Made by a program: the position numbers and the translations under genes. Source: an uncultured Shimia sp. (GTDB lineage Bacteria; Pseudomonadota; Alphaproteobacteria; Rhodobacterales; Rhodobacteraceae). From it: a stretch of DNA of 64,000 nucleotides. Below the pieces are notes generated by a model that was given only the letters and a program-made list of their open reading frames with translations, made no database searches and was not told the origin of the DNA. Location: the NCBI GenBank assembly GCA_937897325.1, contig CALCOY010000014.1:1-64000 (forward strand). The letters run 5' to 3'. Positions 38,565-47,281 of this stretch are shown here, in pieces; the stretch's first letter is position 1, and the number at the start of each line of letters is the position of its first letter.

Positions 38565-38706
38565 ATGCTTGCAAAACGCTACGCGAGGCGTGGCATCATT
38601 GCAAATACGCGCCTTCACAAGCCGACGAGCAATTTTACATTCCCTGGATATCTGTGCCATAGCGCCCAGATGAGGTGGATGCCAAGCATCGCGCCATCGA
38701 AAGGGA

Positions 38707-39996
38707 ATGACTGCCGTGACACGCGCCATTGAAGAAGGGCCCATCGCTGTCCTGGGTCTGGGATATGTCGGCCTGCCCCTTGCGTTGGCCCTGGCAAAAG
38801 CGGGCTGCGACATCGTCGGTTTCGACACAGATCCCCGCATTGTCACCTCGCTGCAAAAGGGGCGCGACCTCAACGCCGAGGTGGCTGACAAATCATTGTC
38901 GGAAACGACAGTCCGCTTCGCCTCCGATCCTGGGGAAATGGCGGGAGCAGGGGTGTTTGTCATCGCTGTGCCGACGCCCATCACGGATGCAAAGGCACCC
39001 GATCTCGGACCGATCCGAGATGCTTGTGCCGCCATTGCCCCCCATTTGACGCAAGGAGCGCTCGTCATTCTTGAAAGCACGGTCTATCCGGGCGTTACGG
39101 AAGAGTTCTGCGGGCCGATCCTGGCGGCGGGCTCTGGCCTTATGCCCGGCAGTGACTTCCAGCTTGCCTATTCGCCCGAACGGGTCAATCCCGGTGACGC
39201 AGAGCATTCATTGTCGTCGGTCATCAAGATTATCTCGGCTCAGGACGAGGCCACGCTCGATCGTGTGGAGGCGATCTATGCCTCTGTGGTACCCGTAGGC
39301 CTGCACCGGGCCAGCACCATCATGACGGCCGAGGCTGCAAAGGTCATAGAAAACACGCAGCGGGATCTGAATATCGCGCTGGTCAACGAATTCGCGCTGA
39401 TCTTCGACAGGCTGGGGCTCGACACGCTTGAAGTGCTGGAGGCGGCGGGAACAAAGTGGAATTTTCTTGACTTCAAGCCCGGCCTCGTCGGCGGGCATTG
39501 CATCGGGGTTGATCCTTACTATCTGACATACCGGGCCGAACAACTGGGTTACCACCCCGAGGTGATCCTGGCGGGGCGGCGCATCAACGATCACATGGGC
39601 GCGCATGTGGCGCAAACGCTGGTCAAGACGATGCTGGCCGAGGGGATGAGCGTTCAGGGTGCGCGGGTGCTGATAATGGGCTACACCTTCAAGGAAAACT
39701 GCGCCGACACGCGCAATACAAGGGTGGAGGATATCGTCGCCGAATTGCGCGACTATTCGGTCGAGGTAGATGTATACGAGCCCTGGGTGCCTGCCGAGGT
39801 TATGCGCGAACGCCACCGGATCATGCCGGTGGATGAGCCCAGAAATGCCACATATGACGCCATTATCGTGGCGGTTGGGCATCGGCAGTTCCGCGAAATG
39901 GGGCCTGACGCCATCCGCGCGTTTGGCAAAGAGGATGCGCTGTTATACGACATCAAGGGAGTATTCGGGCGGGACGGCAGTGATCTGCGGCTCTGA
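38707..39996 (+). CDS. UDP-sugar 6-dehydrogenase (nucleotide sugar dehydrogenase)
   Basis: A 429-residue UDP-glucose/UDP-N-acetylhexosamine dehydrogenase-family protein that oxidises a UDP-sugar to the uronic acid with two NAD+. The Rossmann motif VLGLGYVGLPLALALAKAG, ESTVYPGVTEE, the central EAAKVIENTQRDLNIAL and the catalytic cysteine at residue 265 in GGHCIGVDPYYL are intact, as is the C-terminal GYTFKENCADTRNT. These features fit the TviB/WbpO-like group acting on UDP-N-acetylhexosamine better than UDP-glucose dehydrogenase. It leads a seven-gene glycan operon, and the next gene starts 9 bases on. Confidence 0.9.
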   Translation: MTAVTRAIEEGPIAVLGLGYVGLPLALALAKAGCDIVGFDTDPRIVTSLQKGRDLNAEVADKSLSETTVRFASDPGEMAGAGVFVIAVPTPITDAKAPDLGPIRDACAAIAPHLTQGALVILESTVYPGVTEEFCGPILAAGSGLMPGSDFQLAYSPERVNPGDAEHSLSSVIKIISAQDEATLDRVEAIYASVVPVGLHRASTIMTAEAAKVIENTQRDLNIALVNEFALIFDRLGLDTLEVLEAAGTKWNFLDFKPGLVGGHCIGVDPYYLTYRAEQLGYHPEVILAGRRINDHMGAHVAQTLVKTMLAEGMSVQGARVLIMGYTFKENCADTRNTRVEDIVAELRDYSVEVDVYEPWVPAEVMRERHRIMPVDEPRNATYDAIIVAVGHRQFREMGPDAIRAFGKEDALLYDIKGVFGRDGSDLRL

Positions 39997-40005
39997 CCTA
40001 TTGCG

Positions 40006-41232
40006 ATGAAAGACCGGCCCATGGGCAATTCGACGACAGCCCCCTTCACGCGCCAGACAGGCCGGGTTGTTCTTTACAGCCATGACACGTTCGGACTGGG
40101 CCATCTGCGTCGGTCACGCACGGTGGCGACGGCCCTGACGCAGGCCGGCGTCGCGACAAACGCTATTATTCTGACCGGAAGTCCCATCGCTGGCCGCTTC
40201 ACCTTTCCCGAGGCTGTCGACCATGTGCGCCTGCCCGGGGTAAAGAAACTGTCGGATGGATCTTACGTCTCACAGACCACTGGTATGGACATTGACGAAA
40301 CGACGGCCCTGCGCGCCAGCCTGATCCAGTCGGCGGTCAGCCAATACGATCCCGACCTTCTGATCGTGGACAAAGAACCCACCGGCTTTCGCGGAGAGCT
40401 TCTACCAACATTGGAGGACTTGCGCACAGGAGGTAAAACCAGCGTCGTCCTCGGGTTACGCGATGTCCTAGATGATCCCGACGTGCTTGCGGCAGAATGG
40501 GCGCGCAAAGGGGCAGTCACAGCGACCGAAAGCTTTTATGACGAGATCTGGGTCTACGGGCTTCGCTCGGTCTATGACCCGACCGCGGGGCTGCCGCTAT
40601 CCCCGGAAACGCGGCGACGCATCCATTGGACGGGCTATCTACGGCGCGAGGCGACGATGCCGGGCGCCCCTCAGGACGGGCCCTATATCCTCGTGACCCC
40701 CGGTGGCGGCGGGGATGGGCAATCCATGGTCGATCTGGTGCTGTCGGCATACGAGCAGGATCCGAACCTGTCGCCGCGCGCGGTGCTTGTCTACGGGCCG
40801 TTTCTGTCTGGCGACGTGCGCGACGATTTTGAAACCCGTGTCGAGGCGCTGAATGGCCGGGTCGAGGCGGTCGGCTTCGAAAGCAACATCGAGGCGCTTT
40901 TTGCCGGGGCAGAAGGTGTTGTCTGCATGGGCGGATACAACACTTTCTGCGAAGTGCTGTCCTTTGATAAGCGCGCGGTGATCGTTCCCAGAACGCGACC
41001 AAGACGGGAACAGTTGATACGGGCCAGCCATGCCGAGGCGCTCAGACTCGTCCGCATGCTCGACACGCAGCGGGAGGGTATGACTCCGGCGGCCATGATC
41101 GCCGCAATCCGCGCCCTGCCTGATCAGGCCAAACCATCTGAGGCCGGCGCGCAGGACCTTCTGGGCGGGCTCGACCAGGTCATCCTGCGAACGCGCCATC
41201 TGATGAACGATGCGGTGCGCGCCGCCGAATGA
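40006..41232 (+). CDS. MurG-like glycosyltransferase, first copy
   Basis: A 408-residue protein of the GT-B fold. The N-terminal strand VVLYSHDTFGLGHLRRSRTV is a glycine-rich acceptor loop, and the C-terminal half has LVTPGGGGDGQ and the sugar-nucleotide segment CMGGYNTFCEVLSFDKRAVIVP that resembles MurG-like (GT28 C-terminal) enzymes. There are no membrane helices, so it should work at the cytoplasmic face. It overlaps the next gene by 4 bases. A second protein with the same architecture is encoded at 44118. Donor and acceptor are unknown. Confidence 0.82.
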   Translation: MKDRPMGNSTTAPFTRQTGRVVLYSHDTFGLGHLRRSRTVATALTQAGVATNAIILTGSPIAGRFTFPEAVDHVRLPGVKKLSDGSYVSQTTGMDIDETTALRASLIQSAVSQYDPDLLIVDKEPTGFRGELLPTLEDLRTGGKTSVVLGLRDVLDDPDVLAAEWARKGAVTATESFYDEIWVYGLRSVYDPTAGLPLSPETRRRIHWTGYLRREATMPGAPQDGPYILVTPGGGGDGQSMVDLVLSAYEQDPNLSPRAVLVYGPFLSGDVRDDFETRVEALNGRVEAVGFESNIEALFAGAEGVVCMGGYNTFCEVLSFDKRAVIVPRTRPRREQLIRASHAEALRLVRMLDTQREGMTPAAMIAAIRALPDQAKPSEAGAQDLLGGLDQVILRTRHLMNDAVRAAE

Positions 41233-42473
41233 CCGACACATCGCCACCGCTTGCAATCCTCGTCAAAGGCTGGCCGCGCCTTTCCGAGACGTTCATCGCC
41301 CAGGAACTCGTCGCACTGGAAGGCGGCGGAATTGAGTTTGACATATGGTCACTGCGCCATCCCACCGACACCAAGACGCATCCCCTGCATGATCAGCTTT
41401 CGGCCAAGGTGCACTATCTGCCCGAATACCTGCATGAAGAACCAATGCGCGTTCTGGCTGGGATCCGGCACGCCCGCCGCATGGCGGGCTGGCCCGCGGC
41501 CTTTGCCGCCTTTCGCAAGGATCTGCGCCGCGACATCACGCGGAATCGGGTCAGACGCTTTGGCCAGGCGTGCGTGCTGGCGCATGAAGCCCCGGAACAA
41601 GTCATCGCTCTTTATGCGCATTTCCTTCACACGCCCTCTTCTGTTGCACGCTACGCGGCCATTCTGCGAGGCATGCCATGGTCCTTCTCGGCGCATGCCA
41701 AAGACATCTGGACCTCCCCAGACTGGGAGCTTCAGGACAAGCTGAACCCACGGACCCATGGCGCAGCCTTCGGTGCAACATGTACGCGCTTTGGCGCAGA
41801 ACATCTGAATGATCTCTCGAAAGGCACCGAGGTTGATCTGATCTATCACGGTCTCGATCTCAAACGCTTTCCGGACCCGCCGGATCGACCGCTTCGAAAG
41901 GTTCGGGGCAAGTTGCAACTGCTCTCCGTTGGTCGTTTGGTAGAAAAGAAGGGGTTTGACCGGCTGATCGATGCGCTGGCCCTTCTGCCGAAAAACATGG
42001 ACTGGCACTGGACCCATATCGGCGGCGGTGCCTTGAAGGACGAAATGTCCGCCCGCGCCGCAAAGCACGGCATCAATGACAAGATCACCTGGCGCGGGGC
42101 TTGCGACCAACCCGAGGTGATTGAGGCCATGCGTCAGGCGGATCTTTTTGTTCTGCCCAGTCGTGTGGCGCAGGACGGCGACCGCGATGGCCTGCCCAAT
42201 GTCCTCATGGAGGCGGCTTCGCAACTGCTACCAATCCTATCGACACCGGTCTCAGCGATTCCGGAATTCATTACCAATGATGTGCATGGACTGTTGTGCT
42301 CTGACGATCCTCAATTGCTGGCGCGTGCAATCGGCCGCTTTGCAGCGGAACCCAAGCTTGGCCCACGGCTTGCGGATATCGCATATGCGAGGCTGATCAA
42401 GGACTTCCAGATGCAACCTGGGGTTAGTAAGCTGCGCAAAAGACTGCGCCGCTTGCTTGGGGAACCGCACTGA
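41229..42473 (+). CDS. Glycosyltransferase family 4 protein
   Basis: A 414-residue GT4-type transferase. The N-terminal domain begins LAILVKGWPRLSETFIAQEL, a common start in colanic-acid-type transferases (WcaL-like), and the C-terminal domain has LQLLSVGRLVEKKGFDRLID and the donor-binding RDGLPNVLMEAASQLLPIL. It would transfer a sugar from a nucleotide donor to a growing glycan at the inner membrane. It overlaps both neighbours (4 and 1 bases), so it is translationally coupled within the glycan operon. Confidence 0.87.
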   Translation: MTDTSPPLAILVKGWPRLSETFIAQELVALEGGGIEFDIWSLRHPTDTKTHPLHDQLSAKVHYLPEYLHEEPMRVLAGIRHARRMAGWPAAFAAFRKDLRRDITRNRVRRFGQACVLAHEAPEQVIALYAHFLHTPSSVARYAAILRGMPWSFSAHAKDIWTSPDWELQDKLNPRTHGAAFGATCTRFGAEHLNDLSKGTEVDLIYHGLDLKRFPDPPDRPLRKVRGKLQLLSVGRLVEKKGFDRLIDALALLPKNMDWHWTHIGGGALKDEMSARAAKHGINDKITWRGACDQPEVIEAMRQADLFVLPSRVAQDGDRDGLPNVLMEAASQLLPILSTPVSAIPEFITNDVHGLLCSDDPQLLARAIGRFAAEPKLGPRLADIAYARLIKDFQMQPGVSKLRKRLRRLLGEPH

Positions 42474-43540
42474 TGAAATTGGCCTTCTACGCCCCGATGA
42501 AGGCGCCGGATCACCCGATACCCTCGGGGGATCGCGCAATGGCGCGGGGCATATTGGCGGCACTTGAAAAGGCGGGCCATGAAAGCGTTGTTGCAAGCGA
42601 TCTGCGCCTCTTTGAGCCGCGCGGAGACCGAGCCGCCCAAGATGCGCTGCGTGGCAAGGCCGAGGCAGAGATCAACCGGATCAAGGCGGACCCACAGGCC
42701 AATACATGGCGCGCCTGGGTCACATACCACAACTACTACAAGGCGCCCGACCTGATCGGCCCGGTCGTCGCAGCCTATCTGAAAATCCCATACATCCTTG
42801 TCGAAGCAACCCGCGCAAAGAAGCGCCTCCACGGGCGATGGTCCGACTTTGCCGTCTCTGCCGAAGCCGCGACCGATGCGGCCAGACTGATCTTTTATCT
42901 GACCGAAAGGGATGCCCAGGCCTTGCGCCGCGATGCTCCCAAAGGGCAGGCACTGATACATCTGCGCCCATTTCTGGTGCGTGACGCGCTTCCCCCCGCG
43001 AGCGATCTTGGCGGGCCGATGCTGAGCGTGGGCATGTTCCGCCCCGGTGACAAGCTTGCCTCTTATCAATTGATTGCTGACACTTTGGCACTCTTGCCCG
43101 ACAGCCCCTGGCATCTGGAAATCGCGGGTGACGGAGCCGCCCGGCGCGAGGTCGAAGAAATGATGGCCCCTTTTGGCAAGAACGTCCGCTTCCTGGGCGA
43201 GCTCGACCAGGAAGGGCTGACCCGGCAATACGAACGGGCCAGCCTGCTGTTTTGGCCTGGCGTGAACGAGGCCTTCGGGATGACGTATCTTGAGGCCCAA
43301 GCCGCCGGTGTGCCCGTCGTCGCGCAGGACCGACCTGGAGTGCGCGATGTGATCTTGCCCGATAAGCACCCTCGCCCGTTTGAAGGACCCGAAGCCCTGG
43401 CCAAACGGCTTTTGCACTTGCTATTACAGCCCGAAACGAGCGCTGAAGAGGCTGCGGATGGCCGGGCGCGGATGCAGCGCCACCATCTTCTTCACGCGGC
43501 AGCAAAGACACTGGCCGAGGGGTTGGAGTCTTTTGCATGA
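42473..43540 (+). CDS. Glycosyltransferase, GT4-like
   Basis: A 355-residue GT-B protein. The N-terminal MKLAFYAPMKAPDHPIPSGD contains the PSGD acceptor-loop motif, and the C-terminal part has FLGELDQEGLTRQYERASL followed by the donor glutamate region NEAFGMTYLEAQAAGVPVVA. It is the fourth gene of the operon and shares a base with the previous stop. Several tryptophan-rich segments in the middle are not typical of the family, and the sugar cannot be predicted. Confidence 0.85.
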   Translation: MKLAFYAPMKAPDHPIPSGDRAMARGILAALEKAGHESVVASDLRLFEPRGDRAAQDALRGKAEAEINRIKADPQANTWRAWVTYHNYYKAPDLIGPVVAAYLKIPYILVEATRAKKRLHGRWSDFAVSAEAATDAARLIFYLTERDAQALRRDAPKGQALIHLRPFLVRDALPPASDLGGPMLSVGMFRPGDKLASYQLIADTLALLPDSPWHLEIAGDGAARREVEEMMAPFGKNVRFLGELDQEGLTRQYERASLLFWPGVNEAFGMTYLEAQAAGVPVVAQDRPGVRDVILPDKHPRPFEGPEALAKRLLHLLLQPETSAEEAADGRARMQRHHLLHAAAKTLAEGLESFA

Positions 43541-44121
43541 TCCGGCTTGCTCTTTTGCGGCATGGACCCACGGTCTGGAACCATGAGGGGCGCTTACAGG
43601 GCCGCACGGACATCCCGCTTCACCCGGCGGCCATTGCGGAACTGTCGAGCGTTGCCTTGCCCCCTGGCTGGGCGGCGGCTGACATCGTGACAAGCCCACT
43701 GAAGCGCGCCCGCCAAACCGCTGAACTTCTGGTGGGTGACGCGGCGCGGATCGAACCGGCCTTAGTCGAGATGAACTGGGGCCAGTTCGAAGGCGCGCGC
43801 GGGCGCGACCTGCGCGCAGATCCGGGTAGCGGTTTTCGGGATGTCGAAGACTGGGGCTGGGACTATAGCCCACCGGGCGGCGAGAGCGTCGGCGCACTGA
43901 GAGATCGCATAGTGCCATGGATCTCAACGCTGCAAAAAGACACGATCGCCGTCAGCCATATCGGGGTGATGCGGGTGATCCTCGCTTTGGCGACCAACTG
44001 GCAATTCGAGGGGCCCGCACCGTTCCGGATCAAGCGCAAGCGGCTATACGTCGTGCATGTCGACGGTTCGGATCTGTGCCTTGTTCCTGATCCCAAACGC
44101 CTGAGACACAGTGGCCTATGA
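43537..44121 (+). CDS. Histidine phosphatase (phosphoglycerate-mutase-like)
   Basis: A 194-residue branch-1 histidine phosphatase. The RHG motif is LALLRHGPTVWNHEGRLQGR near residue 7, followed by VTSPLKRARQTAELL, the acidic EMNWGQFEGA and the second catalytic histidine in AVSHIGVMRVIL. In a glycosyltransferase operon it might dephosphorylate a sugar or lipid-carrier intermediate, which is inference only. It overlaps both neighbours by 4 bases. A housekeeping phosphoglycerate mutase is unlikely because of the context and length. Confidence 0.87.
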   Translation: MIRLALLRHGPTVWNHEGRLQGRTDIPLHPAAIAELSSVALPPGWAAADIVTSPLKRARQTAELLVGDAARIEPALVEMNWGQFEGARGRDLRADPGSGFRDVEDWGWDYSPPGGESVGALRDRIVPWISTLQKDTIAVSHIGVMRVILALATNWQFEGPAPFRIKRKRLYVVHVDGSDLCLVPDPKRLRHSGL

Positions 44122-45248
44122 AAATTTTCTTCGTCGTCACACATCTGTTGGGCACCGGGCATCTGGCACGCACGTTAACACTGGCGCATGCCTTCCGTCA
44201 GGCGGGTCATAAAGCCGTCATCATCTCGGGAGGCATGCCAGCACCCCATCTTGACGCAACCGGACTGACTGTGCTGCAACTGCCGCCCCTCCGCTCGGAT
44301 GGCACGAACTTCAAACGCTTGCTTGATGATTTAGGCCGCGAGGTTGACGCGCGGTATCGTAGTCTCCGTCAGGCCGATCTGCTTTCACATCTTAAAGCGG
44401 AAAAACCTGACGTAGTGGTGACTGAGCTTTTCCCTTTCGGCCGCCGCACACTGCGTCATGAGTTCGGCGCTCTGGTCGACGCGGCAAACAAGATGGAGCC
44501 CCAGCCTCTGATCCTCAGCTCGATCCGGGACATCCTCGCCCCGCCTTCAAAGCCGGACCGCATCGCTGCGACGCATGATCTGATCGAGACGCGCTATGAT
44601 GCGGTGCTTGTCCATTCAGTCGAACAACTGGTGCCGCTGCATCTCAGCTGGCCTTTGCCCGACGCACTTGTGCCCCGGCTGCGCTACACCGGTTTTGTTG
44701 CTCCTGAGCTCCCGGAAGAGCCCGTTGAAAAAACTGGTGAAATTCTCATCAGCGCCGGGGGCGGCGCCATCGCCGACCCACTGTTCGATACTGCGATCAC
44801 TGCCGCCAAACATCGGCTCGACCGGCCTTGGCGAATGTTTCTGGGCGGCCGCCCTGACCGCGTGAAACGCTTCTCAAGAGCGGCTCCGTCGAACATGCGT
44901 GTTGAGGCGACCCGGTCCGATTTCAGACAGATCATGACACGCGCTGCGGCGTCTGTTTCGCTTTGCGGCTACAACACCACGATGGATGTCCTGCAAACCG
45001 GTATTCCGGCCGTCTTTGTTCCTTTCGACGACGGAGATGAACAGGAACAGACCATACGCGCAAATGCTCTCAAAGGGCTAACAGGTGTCGAGGTTTTGAC
45101 GTCCTCAGACCTTACGCCCGAAGCGCTTCTGAAGGCTCTGGATCTGGTCGAAGCAGCCCCCGCACGCAAAAAATGGACAACTGAGATGGCGGGCGCGAAA
45201 GGCACAGTCGCCGTTGTTGAAACGCTTCTGCAGGAGCGTCTTTCATGA
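44118..45248 (+). CDS. MurG-like glycosyltransferase, second copy
   Basis: A 376-residue GT-B protein with the same organisation as the transferase encoded at 40006. The N-terminal FFVVTHLLGTGHLARTLTLA is the glycine-rich loop, and the C-terminal SLCGYNTTMDVLQTGIPAVF followed by EQEQTIRANAL is the donor-binding site of MurG/GT28-like proteins. The two copies differ widely outside these motifs, so they are paralogues rather than a recent duplication. It overlaps both neighbours by 4 bases. Confidence 0.84.
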   Translation: MKIFFVVTHLLGTGHLARTLTLAHAFRQAGHKAVIISGGMPAPHLDATGLTVLQLPPLRSDGTNFKRLLDDLGREVDARYRSLRQADLLSHLKAEKPDVVVTELFPFGRRTLRHEFGALVDAANKMEPQPLILSSIRDILAPPSKPDRIAATHDLIETRYDAVLVHSVEQLVPLHLSWPLPDALVPRLRYTGFVAPELPEEPVEKTGEILISAGGGAIADPLFDTAITAAKHRLDRPWRMFLGGRPDRVKRFSRAAPSNMRVEATRSDFRQIMTRAAASVSLCGYNTTMDVLQTGIPAVFVPFDDGDEQEQTIRANALKGLTGVEVLTSSDLTPEALLKALDLVEAAPARKKWTTEMAGAKGTVAVVETLLQERLS

Positions 45249-45985
45249 AGAGCGACTGGGCCGCACTCCGAGTCGCTGTGAAGCGCGCAAAGAACCTGAA
45301 GATCTGGTGGCGCGACGATGATGCGACGGCCCCGTCACCAGCGCTTGACCATCTGTTGAATCTGTCCGATCGCCTTGACTTACTCGTCCACCTTGCCGTG
45401 ATCCCAGCAGATGCGACCACGTCCCTCGCGCGGGCCATTGATGGCAGCAGCGCAATACCGGTGGTCCATGGCTGGAAACACACAAATCACCAAACCTCTG
45501 GAAAAAAAGCGGAATTTTACTCTGAGCGCGCGGGCATCGAGGATGAATTGTCTTGCGGTCTCGACCGCATGAAGCGCCTCTTTCCACACAATCTTCTGTC
45601 GATGTTCGTGCCCCCTTGGAACCGGATCGGCAACGAGGTCATCACGCAGCTTAGTCCCTTGGGCTACGGTATGCTGTCGACCTTTGGAGCCCGCCCGACA
45701 CCCGAGCGCGAGGGTTTACAGATCGTCAACACGCATATCGATCCAATCGACTGGCGTGGCAGCCGGAACCTTGTCGACCTCGACCAGCTTCTGGCCCACG
45801 CGATCGACCTGCTTAACCAGCGCAAAGACGGTCGGGCCGATCCCAACGAACCATTGGGCCTTCTCACCCATCACCTTGTGCATTCCCCCGCGATCTGGGC
45901 CTTCACTGAACGCTTCTTGACGGAAGCGCTTGAAGCCGGAGCCACCCCTGCCCGGCTAACGGCACCCATTGCCTCGGCAGATTAA
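45245..45985 (+). CDS. Polysaccharide deacetylase-like (NodB-type) protein
   Basis: A 246-residue protein with features of the carbohydrate esterase 4/NodB fold: WWRDDDATAPSPALDHLL carries the acidic metal ligands, HGWKHTNH supplies the HxxxH histidines, and FVPPWNRIGNEVI is the third motif. It would remove an acetyl group from an N-acetylated sugar. No signal peptide is visible, so it may act on a cytoplasmic lipid-linked or nucleotide-bound intermediate. It is the last gene of the operon, with a weak terminator 13 bases downstream. Confidence 0.82.
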   Translation: MKSDWAALRVAVKRAKNLKIWWRDDDATAPSPALDHLLNLSDRLDLLVHLAVIPADATTSLARAIDGSSAIPVVHGWKHTNHQTSGKKAEFYSERAGIEDELSCGLDRMKRLFPHNLLSMFVPPWNRIGNEVITQLSPLGYGMLSTFGARPTPEREGLQIVNTHIDPIDWRGSRNLVDLDQLLAHAIDLLNQRKDGRADPNEPLGLLTHHLVHSPAIWAFTERFLTEALEAGATPARLTAPIASAD

Positions 45986-45997
45986 GGCGCAGAAGGG

Positions 45998-46011
45998 GGC
46001 GGGATGCCGCC
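45998..46011 (+). terminator. Possible terminator of the glycan operon
   Basis: GGCGG and CCGCC pair across a 4-base loop shortly after the deacetylase stop. The following sequence is moderately T-rich (TCTTTGTTTC) but has no clean T-run. Confidence 0.3.
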
Positions 46012-46153
46012 AGCGCTAAGTCTTTGTTTCACAATCGAGTTTTTGCCATCTCAGCGTTAAGTCGCCAGCGGCCCTCTGTCGGGATCTCGACCCGGTGAGT
46101 AATCCGGTGGGCGTGGCCCCATATCACTCTGCACCTGGAAAAGGAGAATTGTG

Positions 46154-46633
46154 ATGAAACGGTTTATTGTGTCCGCTGCCCTGGCCGGAATGATCGCTGC
46201 CACCAGCGCCGCGGCTGTCACACCTGTCAGCAAGATCAAGGTCGAAGCCGATCTTGCGTCCATTCAGAACGCAAAGGCCGCCCAAGTCTGGTCGGGCCTG
46301 TCAAATGATCTGGAGACCGCCATCGCCCAACGTCTGGTCGACCAGATCGAACCGGATGGCGCCCGCGTGCTGATTGACATCGACACGGTCGAACTGGCCG
46401 ATGGCTTTGAAAACACTGCAGGTTTGGGCAATTCAAGCCTGACCGGCCTCGTCCGTATCAAGGGCGCCGGGATCGAGAAAAACGACCGCTACGAGCTGAG
46501 CATTTCGGCCGAACAGGCCCGCGCCTTTTACCCGACGGGCGAGAATGTGACCCTGGTCAATGTCGACAGCAGCGTCTTTTATCAGGCCATGATCGACGCC
46601 TTTGCCGAAAATGTGGTGCGCAAGCTGAAATAG
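46154..46633 (+). CDS. Secreted hypothetical protein
   Basis: A 159-residue protein with a clear signal peptide (MKRFIVSAALAGMIAATSAAA). The mature part is a mixed alpha/beta domain with an acidic stretch IDIDTVELADGF and ends FAENVVRKLK. I do not recognise the family; the profile suggests a small periplasmic protein. An AAGGAG site lies 7 bases before the ATG at 46154; a GTG three bases earlier is possible. It stands alone between the glycan operon and a region of repeats. Confidence 0.8.
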   Translation: MKRFIVSAALAGMIAATSAAAVTPVSKIKVEADLASIQNAKAAQVWSGLSNDLETAIAQRLVDQIEPDGARVLIDIDTVELADGFENTAGLGNSSLTGLVRIKGAGIEKNDRYELSISAEQARAFYPTGENVTLVNVDSSVFYQAMIDAFAENVVRKLK

Positions 46634-46720
46634 GCGCCGACACGTTCTTCTGCAACAAAGGTGAACGATCCGCACGGGCCGTTCATCCCGCCCAAAGCTG
46701 CCCGCCATAGGGTCGGATCC

Positions 46721-46819
46721 GTACATCTCGGACGCTGAGATGTGCATGAACGCAGCGCGAAAAACCCGGACAATACCGGGCCAATACGGTTCATGCACAT
46801 GAAGCCACCCGAGATGTAC
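46721..46819. repeat. Large two-arm interrupted palindrome
   Basis: GTACATCTCGG at 46721-46731 pairs exactly with CCGAGATGTAC at 46809-46819, and TGTGCATGAAC at 46741-46751 pairs exactly with GTTCATGCACA at 46789-46799. The two 11-bp stems are separated on each side by 9 unpaired bases, and the 37-base centre contains a further CCCGG/CCGGG pair. It lies in non-coding DNA before an orphan antitoxin-like gene. It could be a recombination or transposase site or a structured transcript. Confidence 0.7.
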
Positions 46820-46851
46820 AGAACCCGATCCAACAGAAGGCCTGCTGCAAA

Positions 46852-47193
46852 ATGCGCCCCGAACTTCGTAAAATTTCTTTGGAAAAATTTCGCGCCAACA
46901 TGGGTGCCGAGCTGAAATTCGTCACCGAAAGCCAAGGCCATCTCTGGCTCAGCTACCGGCGCAAACCGCATTGCGTGGTCGTACCGATGCGCGACGAGGC
47001 GGTGTTGAACGACATCTACGGCCGCCCGTGGGACGAACTGATGCACCGGTTTCATGTGGATCAGGACCGCCGATTGCGCGCCGCCGCCCGCGCGCACGGG
47101 CTTCTGTCGGAAACGTTCGAAGAGAGCCATTGGACCTACCCGCCGGTCGGCATGACGGACGAGACGTATTGGGCGCGGCGCGGGCGGGGGTGA
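46852..47193 (+). CDS. Orphan Phd/YefM-like antitoxin-type protein
   Basis: A 113-residue protein whose N-terminal half resembles the Phd/YefM DNA-binding fold: KISLEKFRANMGAELKFVTE, then a GHLWLSYRRKPHCVVVPMRD strand pair matching the usual pattern of residue, hairpin and VLVPL ending. The C-terminal half is charged and unfamiliar (HRFHVDQDRRLRAAARAHG). No toxin gene adjoins it. It may be an antitoxin whose toxin was lost, or an independent regulator. No strong ribosome site is visible before the ATG. Confidence 0.6.
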   Translation: MRPELRKISLEKFRANMGAELKFVTESQGHLWLSYRRKPHCVVVPMRDEAVLNDIYGRPWDELMHRFHVDQDRRLRAAARAHGLLSETFEESHWTYPPVGMTDETYWARRGRG

Positions 47194-47203
47194 ATGGGCA
47201 GGC

Positions 47204-47225
47204 GGTGGGTTAGCACCCACCCTAC
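47204..47225 (-). repeat. REP hairpin A (left of RAYT)
   Basis: On the minus strand it reads GTAG then GGTGGGT, a 4-base loop and ACCCACC. The GTAG tetranucleotide before an imperfect palindrome is the hallmark of REP elements recognised by RAYT transposases. Confidence 0.75.
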
Positions 47226-47232
47226 CGAAGGC

Positions 47233-47253
47233 GTAGCGTGGGTGTAACCCACC
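47233..47253 (+). repeat. REP hairpin B (left of RAYT)
   Basis: On the plus strand it reads GTAGC then GTGGGT, a 3-base loop and ACCCAC. With element A it forms an inverted pair. Confidence 0.7.
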
Positions 47254-47281
47254 GTTTACGACACATGGGTCATGTAGAGAC

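Noticed and set aside
38565-39080. In-frame upstream extension of the MscS gene adding about 170 residues.
   Set aside because: It runs antisense through the start of the UDP-sugar dehydrogenase gene and would bury the signal peptide inside the protein.
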